Positions 34,427 to 47,365 of a DNA stretch of 64,000 bases are shown here, piece by piece. The DNA is taken from assembly GCF_001411555.2 (NCBI RefSeq), contig NC_049904.1:24193370-24257369 (forward strand), given 5' to 3'. The position numbers and the translations under genes are program-made. The notes under the pieces were generated by a model. That model was not told the DNA's origin. It made no database searches and was given only the letters and a program-made list of their open reading frames with translations. Numbering within the stretch: position 1 is the first letter of the stretch; each line of letters opens with the position of its first letter. This DNA comes from Juglans regia. Its lineage: Eukaryota > Streptophyta > Magnoliopsida > Fagales > Juglandaceae.

Positions 34427-34696
34427 AAGGCTTTGTTTAGATCTTAGAACGTATTGAGGTCAATTAATTTAATATTTAAATATTTAATTTTTAAATTATG
34501 AAATATCACTCAATTTAAAATCATTTTATATATAAATTTTATAATTTTTTTAACTTAACATTTCTTTACATATAAGATTTATAATTTTTTTTAATTTTAT
34601 ATAAATTTATTTTAACATTTAAATGTATTTTAAATAAATTTTATAAAATTTATTTTATTATTTCAATTTACCTCATCTCAATTAAATTCAATATTA
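34427..34696. repeat. AT-rich dispersed repeat
   Basis: Begins ggctttgtttagatc, and the block aacatttaaatgtattttaa plus taaattttataaaatttatt at 34590-34670 recurs almost unchanged at 53290-53365. Probably an old MITE of another family. Confidence 0.45.
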
Positions 34697-35959
34697 CGTG
34701 AAAGTGCTGGGGTTGGGCTGCTCTCGTCCCATCTTTTTGTTATGGGGTTCTTAGCTTGCCACGTTACAACTGACACTTCATTCAACAGCAAGCATTAATT
34801 ATGAGAGATTGGTTTTCATAGAATTTATTCTCACTAAATGCTCACCTAACTTCTTTCACAAGATTTTATTTTCAATAATAATAATAATAATAATAATATG
34901 AAGTGACTTTTTTTATATTATTATTATTGAACCATAATTAATCCTGCATTCAATTAGGTTTGGCTAACTAGAATTATTCAAATTCATTCAAATACTCTTA
35001 TTATTATTTTTTATTTTATTTTTATTTTTATCTGTTTTTATTTTTATTATTTATTTTTTACTATTATTTTATTTTTTTTATTATTATTCACAAATATTCT
35101 CAAACAATTTTACTATCTAAACTTAAAATTTTAAAAATTTTAAAAATTTTTCATCTTTTTATTATAATTTTTTTAAATTTATATAAAATAAAATAAATAA
35201 TTTATTTTTTTTAATTTTAAAATAAAAATAATATTAAAAAATATATTTTAATAATTTTTTAATTTTAACTTCAACTCGGGAGAATCTTGATTGGTTTTTT
35301 TGTTTCGAAGGAGGAGAGGCTTAGGCTTTTGTAGGTAGCAACAACTAGACTGCATGCCCAAACCTTTATGTTGTCATGCTCTGCATTCACCACCTACAGG
35401 CTACAGGTCTACCTAGCTACCCTACTTCAGAAATTTTAACCTTCACTTCCATTTTTCCTCCTTTGCTCCCCAAGCAAATGCTTAAAAATCCTCGGCTCAA
35501 TTTGGGTTTTCAATGGTCAAGGCCGGGCTAGCTAGCTAGCTTCACAAATGTTCCCATGCATGCACATGATTCAACGAGTCAACTTTTTTTTATTCTCCTT
35601 TTTTACTTTTTCTTCGTTGGCACTAACTACTTGGTAGTCAAAATTTCCATTTAATAATACTTTTCTTGTTGTTAATTGTCTATAATTAATTTGTTTATGT
35701 TATAATTTCGATTCTAACTAAAAGGAAATTGTTATTAATATTAATAATTGAGGATGTCCTAACCATATTATTGATGATTCTGTTAATTATAAATCCTACT
35801 ACCTGTTAGATCATCATGAGCAGACAAATGGATCCAATTAAGGGGATCGAGAGGAATCTGGTGAGAAATTAATATATACACACTCAAGCTACGTACGGAT
35901 GTATTACATACCATCTTCATCAACTCATTAATTCTGATATATGTGATAAGAAGAATAGC
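34697..35959. other. AT-rich intergenic DNA with microsatellite
   Basis: An (ATA)n microsatellite lies at about 34876-34899, followed by an inverted tattattatta run. 35090-35275 resembles decayed MITE core. No gene seen. Confidence 0.45.
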
Positions 35960-36137
35960 TGAGTAATGTTATACATCATATTTTCATATTATTTTAATCA
36001 TACTAAATAGTATGTGGCACATTAATTACTATTAGATAATAAAAAAATATGTAATAAATAATTATTTAATAATAATAAATGTGTCATATCTTATTTAGTA
36101 GGATGAAAATAATATGGTAGTAAGGTATATAAAATTT
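35960..36137 (+). mobile_element. MITE-like element (family III)
   Basis: Starts gagtaatgttatacatcat and contains aataaataattatttaataa and tcttatttagtaggatgaaa. A full-length homologue lies in inverse orientation at 42397-42605. Imperfect inverted arms. Confidence 0.65.
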
Positions 36138-37573
36138 TCTTTTTACAGATCAAGTAAATATTCAAAAGAATAACTTCAATTGAATTGTAATTATGTCATA
36201 TTATTTAATTAAAAACACACAATATTGCGAGCTAGCTAGCTAGGCCCGACTAAATGATCATAAATCTATCCAGGCAAGCCGAATGACTTGAAATCAGACG
36301 TAAAAATAAATAAAAAAACAATTTCCAAAGCGTAAAACGTAATTGCATTAATGGGGGTGGGGGGGTACTTATTAAGCTATGCAGCTAAGGCGTACGTGCA
36401 TTTGCTCACCCACGTACGTACGTCTTGCCTGCTGGCCCCTGGCCTGCGCGCGCTTTAGATGATGATGATGATGATCTCCTTAATTCATAATTTCCCTGCA
36501 TTAATATGAGCGTTTGCCACCGTATGATATCAGCAGTGTTCATCATCCAAATTATATAAGAAGACTTTTTGTCATTGAAATTAATACTGCACCAAAAATC
36601 ATTTATAAGTATATATATATTTCACTGAGGAGAAAAGGGATCGATCGCAGTTGGAAGCTGCTTCCCAACATGCAAACAATTTTTGTACCAATCAAAATAT
36701 GACATATACAGTCAGATAAATATATATATATATATATATATATTATCTCATTGAAGAATGATAAGCTTCGTGAAGAAAAGGTATATATGTACCAAGTCAT
36801 GATATTAATGTATTGAAGTATTGTTGATCATCACATTGTCTAGCAGGCCAGTTCTGATCTTCGTATCATTTTATATTTGGATTATCAGATTAAATAATAA
36901 AAACAATCAGATTCTCAAAGGAATAGATCTTCAATCAGGACATGAGTGATGGCAATATTTCAACAGCATTCTTTATATATACTAGATGGCAATTAAGAAA
37001 TACTAGTCGAAAGGAAGATTAATCAAAATTCAATGAGTAGAGACAAGTGCAGATCAGGTCAAAGCATGACCCTCATATATATATATAGCACCAACGGTCA
37101 CAATCATGAGAACTATGAAAGCATCGGCCAGAAGTCATAAATTATATATGTACTTGATTTTCTAATAGAAAGTGTAAAGTGTGGCATTGTATGTCCTTTA
37201 CACGAAGAATCAGCACGAATTCTAGGAATAAAGAAAACCGAAAGATCTACAATGGGTGATCTAGTGGCAGCCAGTATAGGATTCATGTCTTTTCCAAAAG
37301 GAAGATCGAAAAGGAATGAATTCTAGCACTAAAAGGCATATAAGGTAACAGAAAAAAATAAATAAAAAATGAGAAGAAGGGGACAATATAAGACCATATC
37401 AGCATAGGATATGCCAATGAAACAAAAGGCCAAAGACAGTTCTAAGTGATTCACGACTTCTAACCATATACATTATAGATTTATAAGTAAAATATAATAA
37501 ATAGTCTCCAATTATCTAATGCCACGTCATGAGATGATGAAATGATGATAAAAATTAGGATGATGAATAACAT

Positions 37574-37613
<40 letters not shown>

Positions 37614-38077
37614 AGTTCAAGAAATCTCCGGTGTGAACAATTACTGTCGAAAAAAGCCAATCAACTCACTATATATAATGTAACTGTTCCGGCCTTTATC
37701 AGGGAGTGTGCTTTAAGACAATTACTTTGAGACTCCAATCTAAGCATATATATAGATCAAAACCTCAAGGACCACTGGTATGAATATGTGAAATGCCCCT
37801 TAGTGAGAGGTGCTCATGTGCTTATTGAGCTTTCTTCAATTGGTATTCCTTCTGCAGGTTACACCTTCATGATGTGAAAAACCTTCAAAACATTTTAAAC
37901 TACTCTTTAATTATCAGTATAATGGATGCATTCATCATATTTAGTCAACAAGTTGTTTTAGTACATGTGTAGGCTTTTTAGCTGATCATAGTTAATATTC
38001 TAATTTAAACATGGATTAGAGAGGGTGGGAGGCGGTGGGTTTGAAGGACAAGCCATGGACGTTAGTCCTTAAAAATT
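36138..38077. other. AT-rich intergenic DNA with TA microsatellites
   Basis: Long TA runs at 36718-36743 and 37577-37610, a (GAT)n run at about 36458-36474, and a partial family VI MITE at 37495-37575. No gene seen. Confidence 0.5.
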
Positions 38078-38378
38078 CTCTGATACCATGTTAAAACTGG
38101 AAATTACTCTGGTTCTCTCTATTCATTTCTTGACCTTTTTACAGGAATGCTATGTACATTTATAGCTAAAGGAAATGCTTTACAAAGAATATTCTAAACT
38201 TAGGTTTGTTACAAAAGGAAATGAGGTACACTGCTGCATGCTGCAGATGGTTATTACGTGCTTCTGGTATATTTCTTTGGTTGTACAGCAGATGGTTTGT
38301 TACGTGATCCTGCTATAGTCATTTGGCTGTGAGGCTTGTGAGCTGGATTTTATTGTTGAGACAATATTATCCTTGACA
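38078..38378 (-). mobile_element. Copia-type LTR with primer-binding site
   Basis: On the minus strand a 290-bp LTR runs from TGTCAAGG (38378) to TTTTAACA (38089) and is followed directly by TGGTATCAGAG (38088-38078), the initiator-methionine tRNA primer-binding site of plant LTR elements. Internal sequence after it (to about 38000) begins ATGGCTTGTCCTTCAAACC, a possible gag start, and then fades. It is the 5' end of a truncated element. Confidence 0.7.
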
Positions 38379-38586
38379 AAGTTCATGTCCAAATTTTAAA
38401 GTCTTAAGTGAGAGAAAGATAAAAGTATGAAATAAATCCTACAATATTTATAGTTGTTACAGACACTTAATTAGAAGATGATCTGAACCTGCTAACAACT
38501 TGGTGCCTAGCAAAAAGCATGTGAATGTTGCAGGTAAGGTGGGAAATAGCTTATGAAAAAGATACTAGAAGTATATGTTATTTTAA

Positions 38587-38933
38587 GGACTTGTTTGGAC
38601 ACTCAAAATTTTGTAAATAGTAGTGAAATAGTTTGAGTTGAGATGTTTTATTAGAGTTTGGGAAATGAGAAAAAAAAAAAGTTGAATAAAAATAATATTA
38701 TAAAGCTTAAAAATTCTTTGAATATTATTTTTGTTTTGAAATTTGAAAAAAGTTGTATTGATTTTTGCGTTTTGTTTTGAAATTTGTAAAAATTGTAATG
38801 ATTAGGTAATGATTAGATGAAAAAATTGAAGATTTGAAATTGAAAAGTGTTTTACATTTGAGTGATGTTTGGGAAGTATTTGTAGTAGTACTTTTGAGAA
38901 TTTCTTATTTCATCTCATTATCCAAAGATGCCC
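38587..38933. mobile_element. Tourist-like MITE, GATGAG family (copy 8)
   Basis: Starts GGACTTGTTTGGACAC after TAA and ends CCAAAGATGCCC before TTA. Core in reverse orientation (gtaaaaattgtaatgattag). Confidence 0.8.
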
Positions 38934-39965
38934 TTAAACTTTGAGACTGGTTTAAACTTTGAACCAAGGAAAGCTGTTATTTAAAAACAATCAAATTCAT
39001 ACTATATAAAAGCAAACTACAAACGTCCTTGTATGCAAATTAATTTATGCCAATAACTGTAGTTGAGCTTTCTGGAGAATAGATCAATGGGAGATTTGGT
39101 AATTAGATTGGTCTTTGGCACAGAAAACATCAAAACACTGCATGCTATGGGTGAGATGTGGAGTACTGGTAGTGATCATATCATGATGTTATGTGTTTTT
39201 CTGGTAGTGATCGTATATAAACTAATTAGTAGAACTCTTTCTTAAAACACTCTATATAAGCGCGCAGTCTAGCTACTTAGAAAAACTAATTCACTATATA
39301 TTTGAAAATTAACTTACAAGAAGTCTAATTACAAAATCTTTACAATTACCATTCCCTTGAACATGATGAACTCTCTAGACAAATTAATCCACCTGAAATT
39401 CATCATCAATTGAGAGTCCCATGAAAGTTTATAGGAAAATATGTGGACAAGCACTTTTGACCACCACATAAATGTTGAAACTTGACTTGAAAATCTTCAC
39501 AAAATATGAAGTTGAGAACTTTGAATTGTCTTTCCAAAGCAATGGCCAAGATTTCTTTAATTAATTCCGATTCCAAAATTAAAAGTTATGACTTTTTTAC
39601 TTTAACTAGGTATATTATATGGACGACATGGAACAGATCAATGTTAATTAGGAGTTTTTCATTTGAGTTGAGGATTAGTACTTCTACTAGTACTGCTGCA
39701 TGCAATTTCTTTTGTGATCTGCCTCTTTAATTCGATTATATATATATAATGTTCTTTGTACGTATTAATTAGTTATTTATCCCTTTTTTTTTTCTCTTGA
39801 ACGATTGTTTTATTACCTAAAACACTGATGCAACTAAACTGCTATATATCTCATTATTCATTAATCAGTAACCTTTTAGTCTTCAAAAGTTTGAACCCAT
39901 CAATTATCAAGTACTAATCAGCTTAGACCTACAACGTGTGCGAATGTTTAAATTTAGAATTATTC
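38934..39965. other. Intergenic, no gene recognised
   Basis: AT-rich, with only short random open frames. Confidence 0.45.
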
Positions 39966-40115
39966 TATTCTCAAATTAGTGTGTAGAACACACCACCCAC
40001 ATCACTTAACTGGTGAAATTTGATTTGTAAGATTCAAATTTTAAAATTTCTCTTCCAAACCAATTATGACATGTAAGCACTTTTCTAGGTGTGCTATGAT
40101 CTGCACTGGCTTAGA
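39966..40115. mobile_element. Dispersed repeat (family V), second copy
   Basis: Related to 29284-29440: gtagaacacaccacccacat followed by a gattcaaattttaaaattt block. Ends not defined. Confidence 0.5.
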
Positions 40116-41740
40116 AATTGATTTTTTTTTTCAATTTATTAAAGCAAAAATACTATATGTTAGTGATGAGAAATCACAAACTTTGATTTAGAGCAAGAAA
40201 AGCAAAAAGGTATTCATATAGTGGATCAATGTAAAATAGAATAAATTGAAAATACAAAAAGTATGTGATAGAAAAACTAAAAGATCACTACTAATTTTAA
40301 ATAAATAAATAATAATTTAATTAAATATATTAATTAATTTTATATAAGAAATAAACTTTAAATATAATGAGTGATTTAGTTTGGTAGATTGTTTTCTACT
40401 TTATACAATTTTGATTAATGATATACAGTGGACTAGTTGGTAATTACAGGAGCAAACCTTCTTGCTTTGATAATTTGCAGTATATATAATATATTTTTAA
40501 ATAAAACTAATGCTTCAATTCATGGACATGTTATTTTTTTATAAATTTAACTTGATGGTAATACTATATAATAATTACACCAATATATAGTAGGTGAATG
40601 ATCATCATGTGGCTTTTACAAACCCTAATTATTATTTAACAAATAGTATTTGGCATATACATATATGATATATATATATATATAGTATATTGATGAAGTG
40701 GCTTATATATATATAAGAGCAAAGCTCCAAGCTTTCAAAATTATATGGGATATAAATTGTATCTATTAATGGTTCATGAAAATGGAGCTAGCTCCCAATA
40801 TATAATATAATTCCAAATTCAAGCTGTAAACATAAAATTCAAAAGAAAAATGAGAAAACGGACGTTAAAGAAAGATGAAGCTATAATAAAAGAGAACTTC
40901 ATGGCAACTTATATTAATAGAATTCAAGATTTCCCTCTTCCTTTACTAATTAGAATATTATAACTTCCCCTAAGATAATGATCAATATTATTATGCGCGC
41001 TCGATCGTCAACCTTAAGACAAAATAACCTACAGAAGTATTTTAATCAAGTAATTAAGTTTCTTATGAGTGTGTGTGTCATCATGTATATGTATATATGT
41101 TAAATGTTGTCAGTTATTAGAAGTGCGATGACTCAGTCTCACCCTTGTGCAAGGTCGGACTAAATGCCCCCACCGTGGGTGGTGAGGAAAGGGAAGATCT
41201 CGATCCCCCTTATGTACAAAGGTGGACAGTGAAGATATCATGTGGGGAGGAGGGAAGAGAAGATTTCTCTCTGCCATTTGCACGATGGTGCGTGTGCACA
41301 CAACAATGAGGGTATATCCCTTCCGTCCTGCACAGTACATATATAGAGAATATGTCCCTCTAGCTAGCGCAGAGATGGAATCTCCTCCATGCATGAGAAT
41401 GGATCATAGAGATCCCTTCTCTACACCTAGTGTTAGCTAGAGTCGAGAGTTAGATCTCCCAACCACACCTTCTTCCCTGCTTAGTGAAGTGACAATTGGG
41501 ACATGTACTTGTAAGGCAGTACTGCATGGAGATATCTTTGCTCTCCCTTGTGGAAGTTTTTTATACTTTTTTGGGTTGAGAATTCTTTTCTAAGGTGTTT
41601 TCATGTTGTGTTGGCAACTATGAAATGTTCTTCATGTTGCCAAACCAAGCCCTGGGTGCATTAATAACAATTTTTTTGAGAAAAAAAAAATATTTTCATT
41701 GTTAATTTTAATTTCATTTGTTTAAAAGTCATTGAGGACT
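40116..41740. other. Intergenic; GC-richer block at 41110-41500
   Basis: AT-rich up to 41110, then about 390 bp of more balanced sequence (cagtctcacccttgtgcaag onward) with short open frames on both strands and no recognisable product. Nothing else supported. Confidence 0.4.
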
Positions 41741-41991
41741 TTATTAAAAGAGCTTTGCTACACAACCTCCACCACACTCCACACTCCACACTTTTTTAAA
41801 TTTTTTAAATTTTTAATATTTTTTTTAAATTTTTTTTTGAGTTTATTCTTTTTAAATTATTTCAAATTTTTTATTCATTATTCATATAATAAATATTTAA
41901 TAAAAGAAAAAAATAATAAAAATTAAAAATAATGTGGAGTGTGAAGGTTGTGTGAATAGTAGGAGGTTGAGTAGATTTTTTGTTATTAAAA
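41741..41991. mobile_element. MITE with 9-bp target duplication (family VII)
   Basis: ttattaaaa lies at 41741-41749 and 41983-41991. Inside, the left end has ctacacaacctcc and acactccacactcc, and the right end has the inverses ggagtgtgaaggttgtgtg and ggaggttgagtag. The core is nearly pure A/T. A 9-bp duplication suggests a Mutator-like element, or hAT if read as 8 bp. Confidence 0.7.
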
Positions 41992-42396
41992 ACCCGCAAA
42001 GGTATGTACACTAGTGTCATCAGTACACAAGAAGTTCTATACAAGCAGCTGGCAGACGCGCGCTTATTTAGAAATAGAAAAAGATAAATTTTACTCTCAA
42101 ATTAGTACGTTGAGTACTATGTATCAACATTTATATCTAAAGTAAAATAATTAATATATTAAGTACGCAAAACAGGAGCCGATATTATATATGAATCTAA
42201 TTTCCTCTTTCACTTACTGTCTAACCTAGCTCGCTGATGAAATACAGACAAAAAAAATAAATAAATATGTGTTTTAATTATTACTTCTTTTATTTCTTTC
42301 ATTCTTCAAATTTCTCCAAACGTCTCATTCATCTCCATCTGTTATGATCTCCTGTACAAATTAAGGTACTTTTTGGGGGCTTATGACATTTAGAGT

Positions 42397-42605
42397 AACG
42401 AAAAATTATTCTATTGTTCATGAAAATTTTTATACATTATATTACCATTCTATTTTCATCCCATTAAATAAGATGTGATATATTTATCATTATTAAATAA
42501 TTATTTATTATATACTTCTTTATCATCTAATAGTGATGAATGTGTCATATATTACTTAGTATGATCAAAATAGAATAAGAGTGTGGCGTATAGTATTACT
42601 CATTA
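42397..42605 (-). mobile_element. MITE-like element (family III), second copy
   Basis: The reverse complement matches 35960-36137 block by block (gagtaatactatacgcc, tttgatcatactaagtaata, aataaataattatttaataa). Confidence 0.65.
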
Positions 42606-42785
42606 TTCATTATCTCACACCCTATATTCTATAAAAAAAATTCTCACATCCTATAGAAAATACTCCTATAACCTATAAAAAAGTTATAAATATAGAGTAT
42701 AAAAGAGAATAATAACCGATCTTACATAGCATATATATAGTCTAATTCATTATTATTTATAAACAGTTTATTACTATTTATATAA

Positions 42786-42960
42786 GAGTAATGTTATATA
42801 CAGTCGTAGAATGTGTAAACGTCGTGCAGTCGTTTTGAGAAAGAGGAATTCACTATTAAAAAATTAATTTCTTTTCATGTAAGTTACATATTTATTCATT
42901 TTTTTCAAAACTATTATATGATACTTAATAATCAAGATTATAAATATTATTTCTCATTCA
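42786..42960 (+). mobile_element. Small AT-rich repeat (family IV), second copy
   Basis: agtaatgttatatacagtcg, then tgtgtaaacgtcgtgc and cactattaaaaaattaattt, parallel to 5103-5262. Confidence 0.5.
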
Positions 42961-43707
42961 TATAAATAGTTTACTACTATTTCTAAATAATTTTACTATT
43001 GATGCAACAGTGATTTTCCTTACTGGCTACGTGCATGGCCTTTTCGAACAGAACAGCCGTAGCCTCTCGTACGCCTATTGTCTGAATCACCAGACAAAAA
43101 ACGACTTAACACCTCAAACCCTAAGCAACGCTTTCCAGAACCCGACAGTGCGCCGAGCTACTGCCATGTGGAACAGCTTAAGTTAATTTTTGGGGGCAGA
43201 AAAGAAAGTTGGGATTCTAAAGCTAGCTACCGCATGGGCTAATTCGTATCATTTTTATTAAAAAAAGTATACCTTGCTCCAGTACTACTCCATTCAGTGC
43301 CTAACACATGGCCTCGCCAATACACAAGCTAACACCTGTCGTGGAGTTGCAGATGCTAGAGATAAGGAAACCAGGAAGAGATCAAACATGGAGACAACCA
43401 CCTGATCTTTATTCACACCAATTCATGCAGGAATTAAATAAACATGAGGTGACGCCCAAAAAAATGTGCTCTGCGGTTCAGTTCTTTATGATTACCGAGA
43501 AAGCAAAACAGTTCATGGTATTGCACACAACACGTAGATCCAAAAAGGAGAGAAAAAAAATCATACAAGCACAGGTATAGAGAAGCAATGTAACTAAGAT
43601 GGAGGCAAAAACTAATAGAAAAAAAAAAAAAAAAAAGTAAGGATCGAAATTTCTGTAGCTTACCAGGAAGAAGATGGGCGAAGATGATAAGTTCATCTAA
43701 CAGGAAC
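42961..43707 (-). other. 3' flank and likely 3' UTR of the TCP gene
   Basis: Downstream of the TCP stop codon. Contains a poly-A run at 43620-43636 (poly-T on the gene's strand). Open frames here on both strands have no recognisable product. Confidence 0.45.
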
Positions 43708-45093
43708 TCAGTTCTTTCCTTTTCCCTTCTGCTCTGAATGCCGGCTAGCGTCGCCATAGCTGAGCTGCAAGCGACCGTCAAATATTCCAGGTGAGAACTG
43801 GTGGTGATGGTGATTCTCCATGGCTAAAGACGCTGAAGGTGCCGAAGCCATGAAGAAGGGTACGTTTGGTCCGTCTATAGGAGAAAACCTCTGGAGGTGA
43901 GGCAAAAGAGACGGTGAATTGGACTGAAGGGTCCCCCTATTATTGTAACCAGCAAGCTGGCCGGATGAAATGGTGAAATTGAGGTTGTAGTCAACCGGCC
44001 CACCGCCTGGCTGTGATGTCGCCGAAGCCACCGGGATGAGAGGGTCAGGAACGAATGAGAAATGTTGCAGCTCTGAATGATTATCCCCTGATAAATTGAA
44101 CGCTGGAACCGACATCGTCATTGGAAGGGAATTTCCCAGATGGATTTGACCTGAAAACCCCGAAGAGTGATGGGCTCGGGAAGAAGGCCCCAGAAGCCCC
44201 GAGTCGAAGTAGTCCATTGGTGTCGAACCAGTCCACTGCCTCGCCGCCGCCTTATGAAACAAATTAGCCTCACAGCCGGGGTTTTGATGCGCTGAGCGAG
44301 TGGGACTATTTGCATTGTTGTTAACACTGCTGATTCCACCGGTGAGAAGCTCCGTAAACGAAGCATTGTGGGAAATCTGGTTCACGTTTTGAGCAATGCG
44401 GGAGTCAATTTCCTTCTCTTTCTCTTTAGCTGCTCTTTCCCTTGCCCGCTCACGAGCCTTGACCCTGATTTCGGACCGCGAGAGCGACAAACCGGAGCCC
44501 TTGCTCGTCTCCGAGGTGCTGCTACAAGCGGACTTGGACAAAGAAAGGTGCTGGCTTTGGTTTTGGAAATTTGGGTCACCATCTAACTCAACCGCAGCTG
44601 AATCAAACCCTTGTTCCGTACCCCCATTCGCCCGCTTCTCATCGCTCAGTTGCTTCGGGGTATCGGGAAAAGTATTTAGTGATGGAAGCTCAGCAATAGA
44701 ATCGGCCGCCGCCTTGATCAGCCACTCCACAGCTTTGCTCGGCTGATCGACACCCAACCGATCTTGAAGATCATAGAACTGAATCGCCGTGGTTACCGAT
44801 AGTCTAACCCTTCGGTCCCTCAAACCCTTGGACGTCCAGACCTTGCTGTGGCGATCCTTGCCACCCGAGGCCCGAGGAACCCTAATGATGCGGGAATGGT
44901 TCCAGCCGCGAAGCCGGTTGACATTCCCACCGGCATCGCTTCCTGGGCCAACCCTGTTGAGTTCTCCATCTTCCTCGTCATCTGGGTAGTGGTCAGGAAC
45001 CCCTTTCGAGCCTATTTTGCCAGAATCATTTCTGCCATTTCCAATCCTTGGGAACTTACAAGCTGTTGCCTGCTGAATATCCTCCACCTCCAT
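43708..45093 (-). CDS. CIN-class TCP transcription factor (TCP2/TCP24-like)
   Basis: 461 aa, single coding exon. The TCP basic helix-loop-helix domain is at about residues 79-137 ([20 protein letters not shown], then [20 protein letters not shown]). An Arg/Glu-rich R domain is at about 207-229 ([20 protein letters not shown]). With the miR319 site at codons 386-392 this is the diagnostic set for the TCP2/TCP24 branch of CIN TCPs, nuclear regulators that slow cell division at leaf margins. A conserved FTELLTGG motif is at about 246-253, and the C-terminus is His-rich ([10 protein letters not shown]). The start ATG gives [20 protein letters not shown], similar to known N-termini of this group. 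CT-rich leader upstream. No defect seen. TCP2 versus TCP24 orthology is not settled. Confidence 0.96.
   Translation of the reverse strand: MEVEDIQQATACKFPRIGNGRNDSGKIGSKGVPDHYPDDEEDGELNRVGPGSDAGGNVNRLRGWNHSRIIRVPRASGGKDRHSKVWTSKGLRDRRVRLSVTTAIQFYDLQDRLGVDQPSKAVEWLIKAAADSIAELPSLNTFPDTPKQLSDEKRANGGTEQGFDSAAVELDGDPNFQNQSQHLSLSKSACSSTSETSKGSGLSLSRSEIRVKARERARERAAKEKEKEIDSRIAQNVNQISHNASFTELLTGGISSVNNNANSPTRSAHQNPGCEANLFHKAAARQWTGSTPMDYFDSGLLGPSSRAHHSSGFSGQIHLGNSLPMTMSVPAFNLSGDNHSELQHFSFVPDPLIPVASATSQPGGGPVDYNLNFTISSGQLAGYNNRGTLQSNSPSLLPHLQRFSPIDGPNVPFFMASAPSASLAMENHHHHQFSPGIFDGRLQLSYGDASRHSEQKGKGKN
43919..43938 (-). promoter_or_regulatory. miR319 target site in TCP mRNA
   Basis: The plus strand reads TTGGACTGAAGGGTCCCCCT, so the mRNA carries AGGGGGACCCTTCAGTCCAA, encoding RGTLQSN (codons 386-392). 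This is the known miR319/JAW site of CIN TCP genes. It pairs with the 5' half of miR319 without mismatch and differs only in the 3' half. Post-transcriptional down-regulation is therefore expected. Confidence 0.93.
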
Positions 45094-46960
45094 ACCACTT
45101 TCATGCCTTTCTCAAACAGAAACTCGTACAATTGAACACACCTACTGAGTTTTTTATTTTTTATTTTCTCTCTTATCCTTCTGCTACTTCTAGAGAGAGA
45201 AATATAAATAGAGAGATGGAGAGAGAAAATCGATATTTTTTATCCTTAGATGGAGAAAGAGGTGTGATGAGAGTGCAGGTGGGGTTGCAGTGTCCTATGC
45301 ATATTGATGACGATAATTCATTGAGTACTTTGGCTGTTTAGCGATAAAAAGGCAATTTTTTACGCTACCGATATATCACCGTCCAAGTCAGTGAAGGCTA
45401 GCAGTAGCTCTTGCTTAAGCTTTTTGCAGTCGCAGACCACACCAGAGACCGCCTTTCAAAAGCAAAGCCTGAATCGGCCTCAGAGCCTCAGCCTCCTCAC
45501 AGCCCCCTGCAAACCCCAAAAGCAAAAATTACCCACCAAAACAAAAGCGAGTTAAGAAAACTAAAAGGGTCAGATGCTTAATAGCTAATACGTATACACG
45601 CTGTACGCTACTTTAGCATCTCATCAGTCCTTACAGAGCTCAGAGAGAGTGAGAGAGAGATCAGAGATCTGACTTTGGTTTTGCTTCGTCCACGCACAGA
45701 TACGAGGCTTCAGAGTCTTATGCCTCCTCTCTCATTAAAGACTTGAAAAGCTTAGTGGACGCTTTTAAATAGACGAGAAACTTTAGCAAAGGTACTAACC
45801 CTATATATTATTACCATGATCTGAGCCTCTGTGCTTCAGATTCAAGCGAAAGCAGCGGCAGAAAATAGCATGCCACTCACCGATCTGAGCCTAACCCTCT
45901 TTTCGATCTCCCGTCCCTATTTAAAGCTTTCGCTGGCCGCCCTAAAAATGCCAGACATTCTACCAAGCTTAACCATTTCACTAATAATTAATTCAAACCC
46001 ATTAATAAAAACACTGTCCGTATAATACCAACAAAAGACAGGGAAGAGAGAGAGAGAGAGAGAGAGAATCAATTTTGCATACTTTGAAGATTGGTCGGAG
46101 TCTGACATGTGTTAAGCTCTCAGTTCCTCGGCTTTGTATTTGTTATAGTTATTGAGAAACTTCGTTTGATTTTAGACAATTTGGATAAGCACCCAGAGCT
46201 CACAGCAGATCTGTGGTTCTAAAGCTCCTTGTCACAACCTGCAATTTCAGCTCATTCGAAAATACATCCATCAACTTCTTAATTAGATAATCTCTTTCTT
46301 ACTAACCCACACCCCAAAGAAACCAAACCTATAAGTTTTTTAACAATATTCTTCAAAACTCTCCGATATCTTTCTCTTCGATTTCCGAAACCGTGAGTAA
46401 AAGATCCAAAAAAGCTAAAAAAAAAAAAAATAGAAATTAGAAGGTAAGAGAGATCAAAGAGGAAGACCTTTCTTGGAAGTTCTGTGTTCCCGGAACTCGC
46501 ATCAAGAGGGCGGACTTGGTGCACTTCGAGTTTCCAATTATTATTTCTTTGTTTCAGTTCCTTCCCGTCACTTTTAGTTCACTCGTCGTTTTATCCAGTA
46601 CAGCTAATGAAAAAAATATACAAAATTCAGTTCGACAGAGGAAAATTAAGGAGCTAAAATTTGGAAAGAGAAAGGCACTTACAAGTACGGGACTGGTCGA
46701 AGAGGACAGACATATATATATATATATATAAATAGAGTGAGAGAGAGAGAGAGGAATAGGGTTGGTTCGTTTGTTTGGTCGGTGAGAAAGAGAAAGTGAA
46801 AGGAAAATCCGGGGATGTGGGGGAATGTAAGGGAATTGCAGAGAGAGAAAGGTTCAAAAGAGCCCTAAAGGAGAGAAGTAACAAAGGGTTCTTCTTCCCC
46901 GTTCGAGCAAAATCACCGGGCTTATCGGGAAATGACACACACAGCGCCGTTCCCTCAGTT
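45094..46960 (-). promoter_or_regulatory. TCP leader and promoter region with CT/GA tracts
   Basis: Upstream of the TCP start. (GA)n on the plus strand at about 45649-45659, 46046-46067 and 46738-46753 reads as CT runs in the gene's direction, typical of plant 5' leaders. A TA microsatellite is at 46711-46729. Long leader and possibly a leader intron are likely, but splice sites cannot be assigned. No other gene is seen. Confidence 0.45.
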
Positions 46961-47224
46961 GTTTTAAAATCTCCTTTCCATTTTGCCCCTCCTTCTCCGC
47001 CTTTCTGCTATTTTGCCATTATCTTTTATCTATTTTTCTTTACATATATAAGTTTCTATTTAATTTGGCTGTAGAAATATAAAATAAATAATTACCCATT
47101 TTCTGGACAAATTGTGATTCAATATATATATATATATATATATGATATAAGAAAAGTTGTCTTGAATTGGAATTATAAATTAAATGATCAAACAATTTAA
47201 TTAAAATTATTAGTGATGAATCAG

Positions 47225-47365
47225 ATAAATGATATTTATAATCGTTGCGCACTGCTTTTAAAAAAAATGAATAAATATAAGATTCACATAAAAAAATAAC
47301 TTTTTAATGATAAACCTTACTCTTTTTCAAAAGAAATGTGTCGTGCTTACACAATCTATCAGAGG
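47225..47365 (-). mobile_element. Small AT-rich repeat (family IV), third copy
   Basis: The reverse complement resembles 5103-5262 and 42786-42960 (ctttttcaaaagaaatgtgt; cataaaaaaataacttttta). Termini not defined. Confidence 0.4.

Noticed and set aside
44368..45341. Plus-strand frames over the TCP gene
   Set aside because: Antisense shadows of a confident coding sequence.
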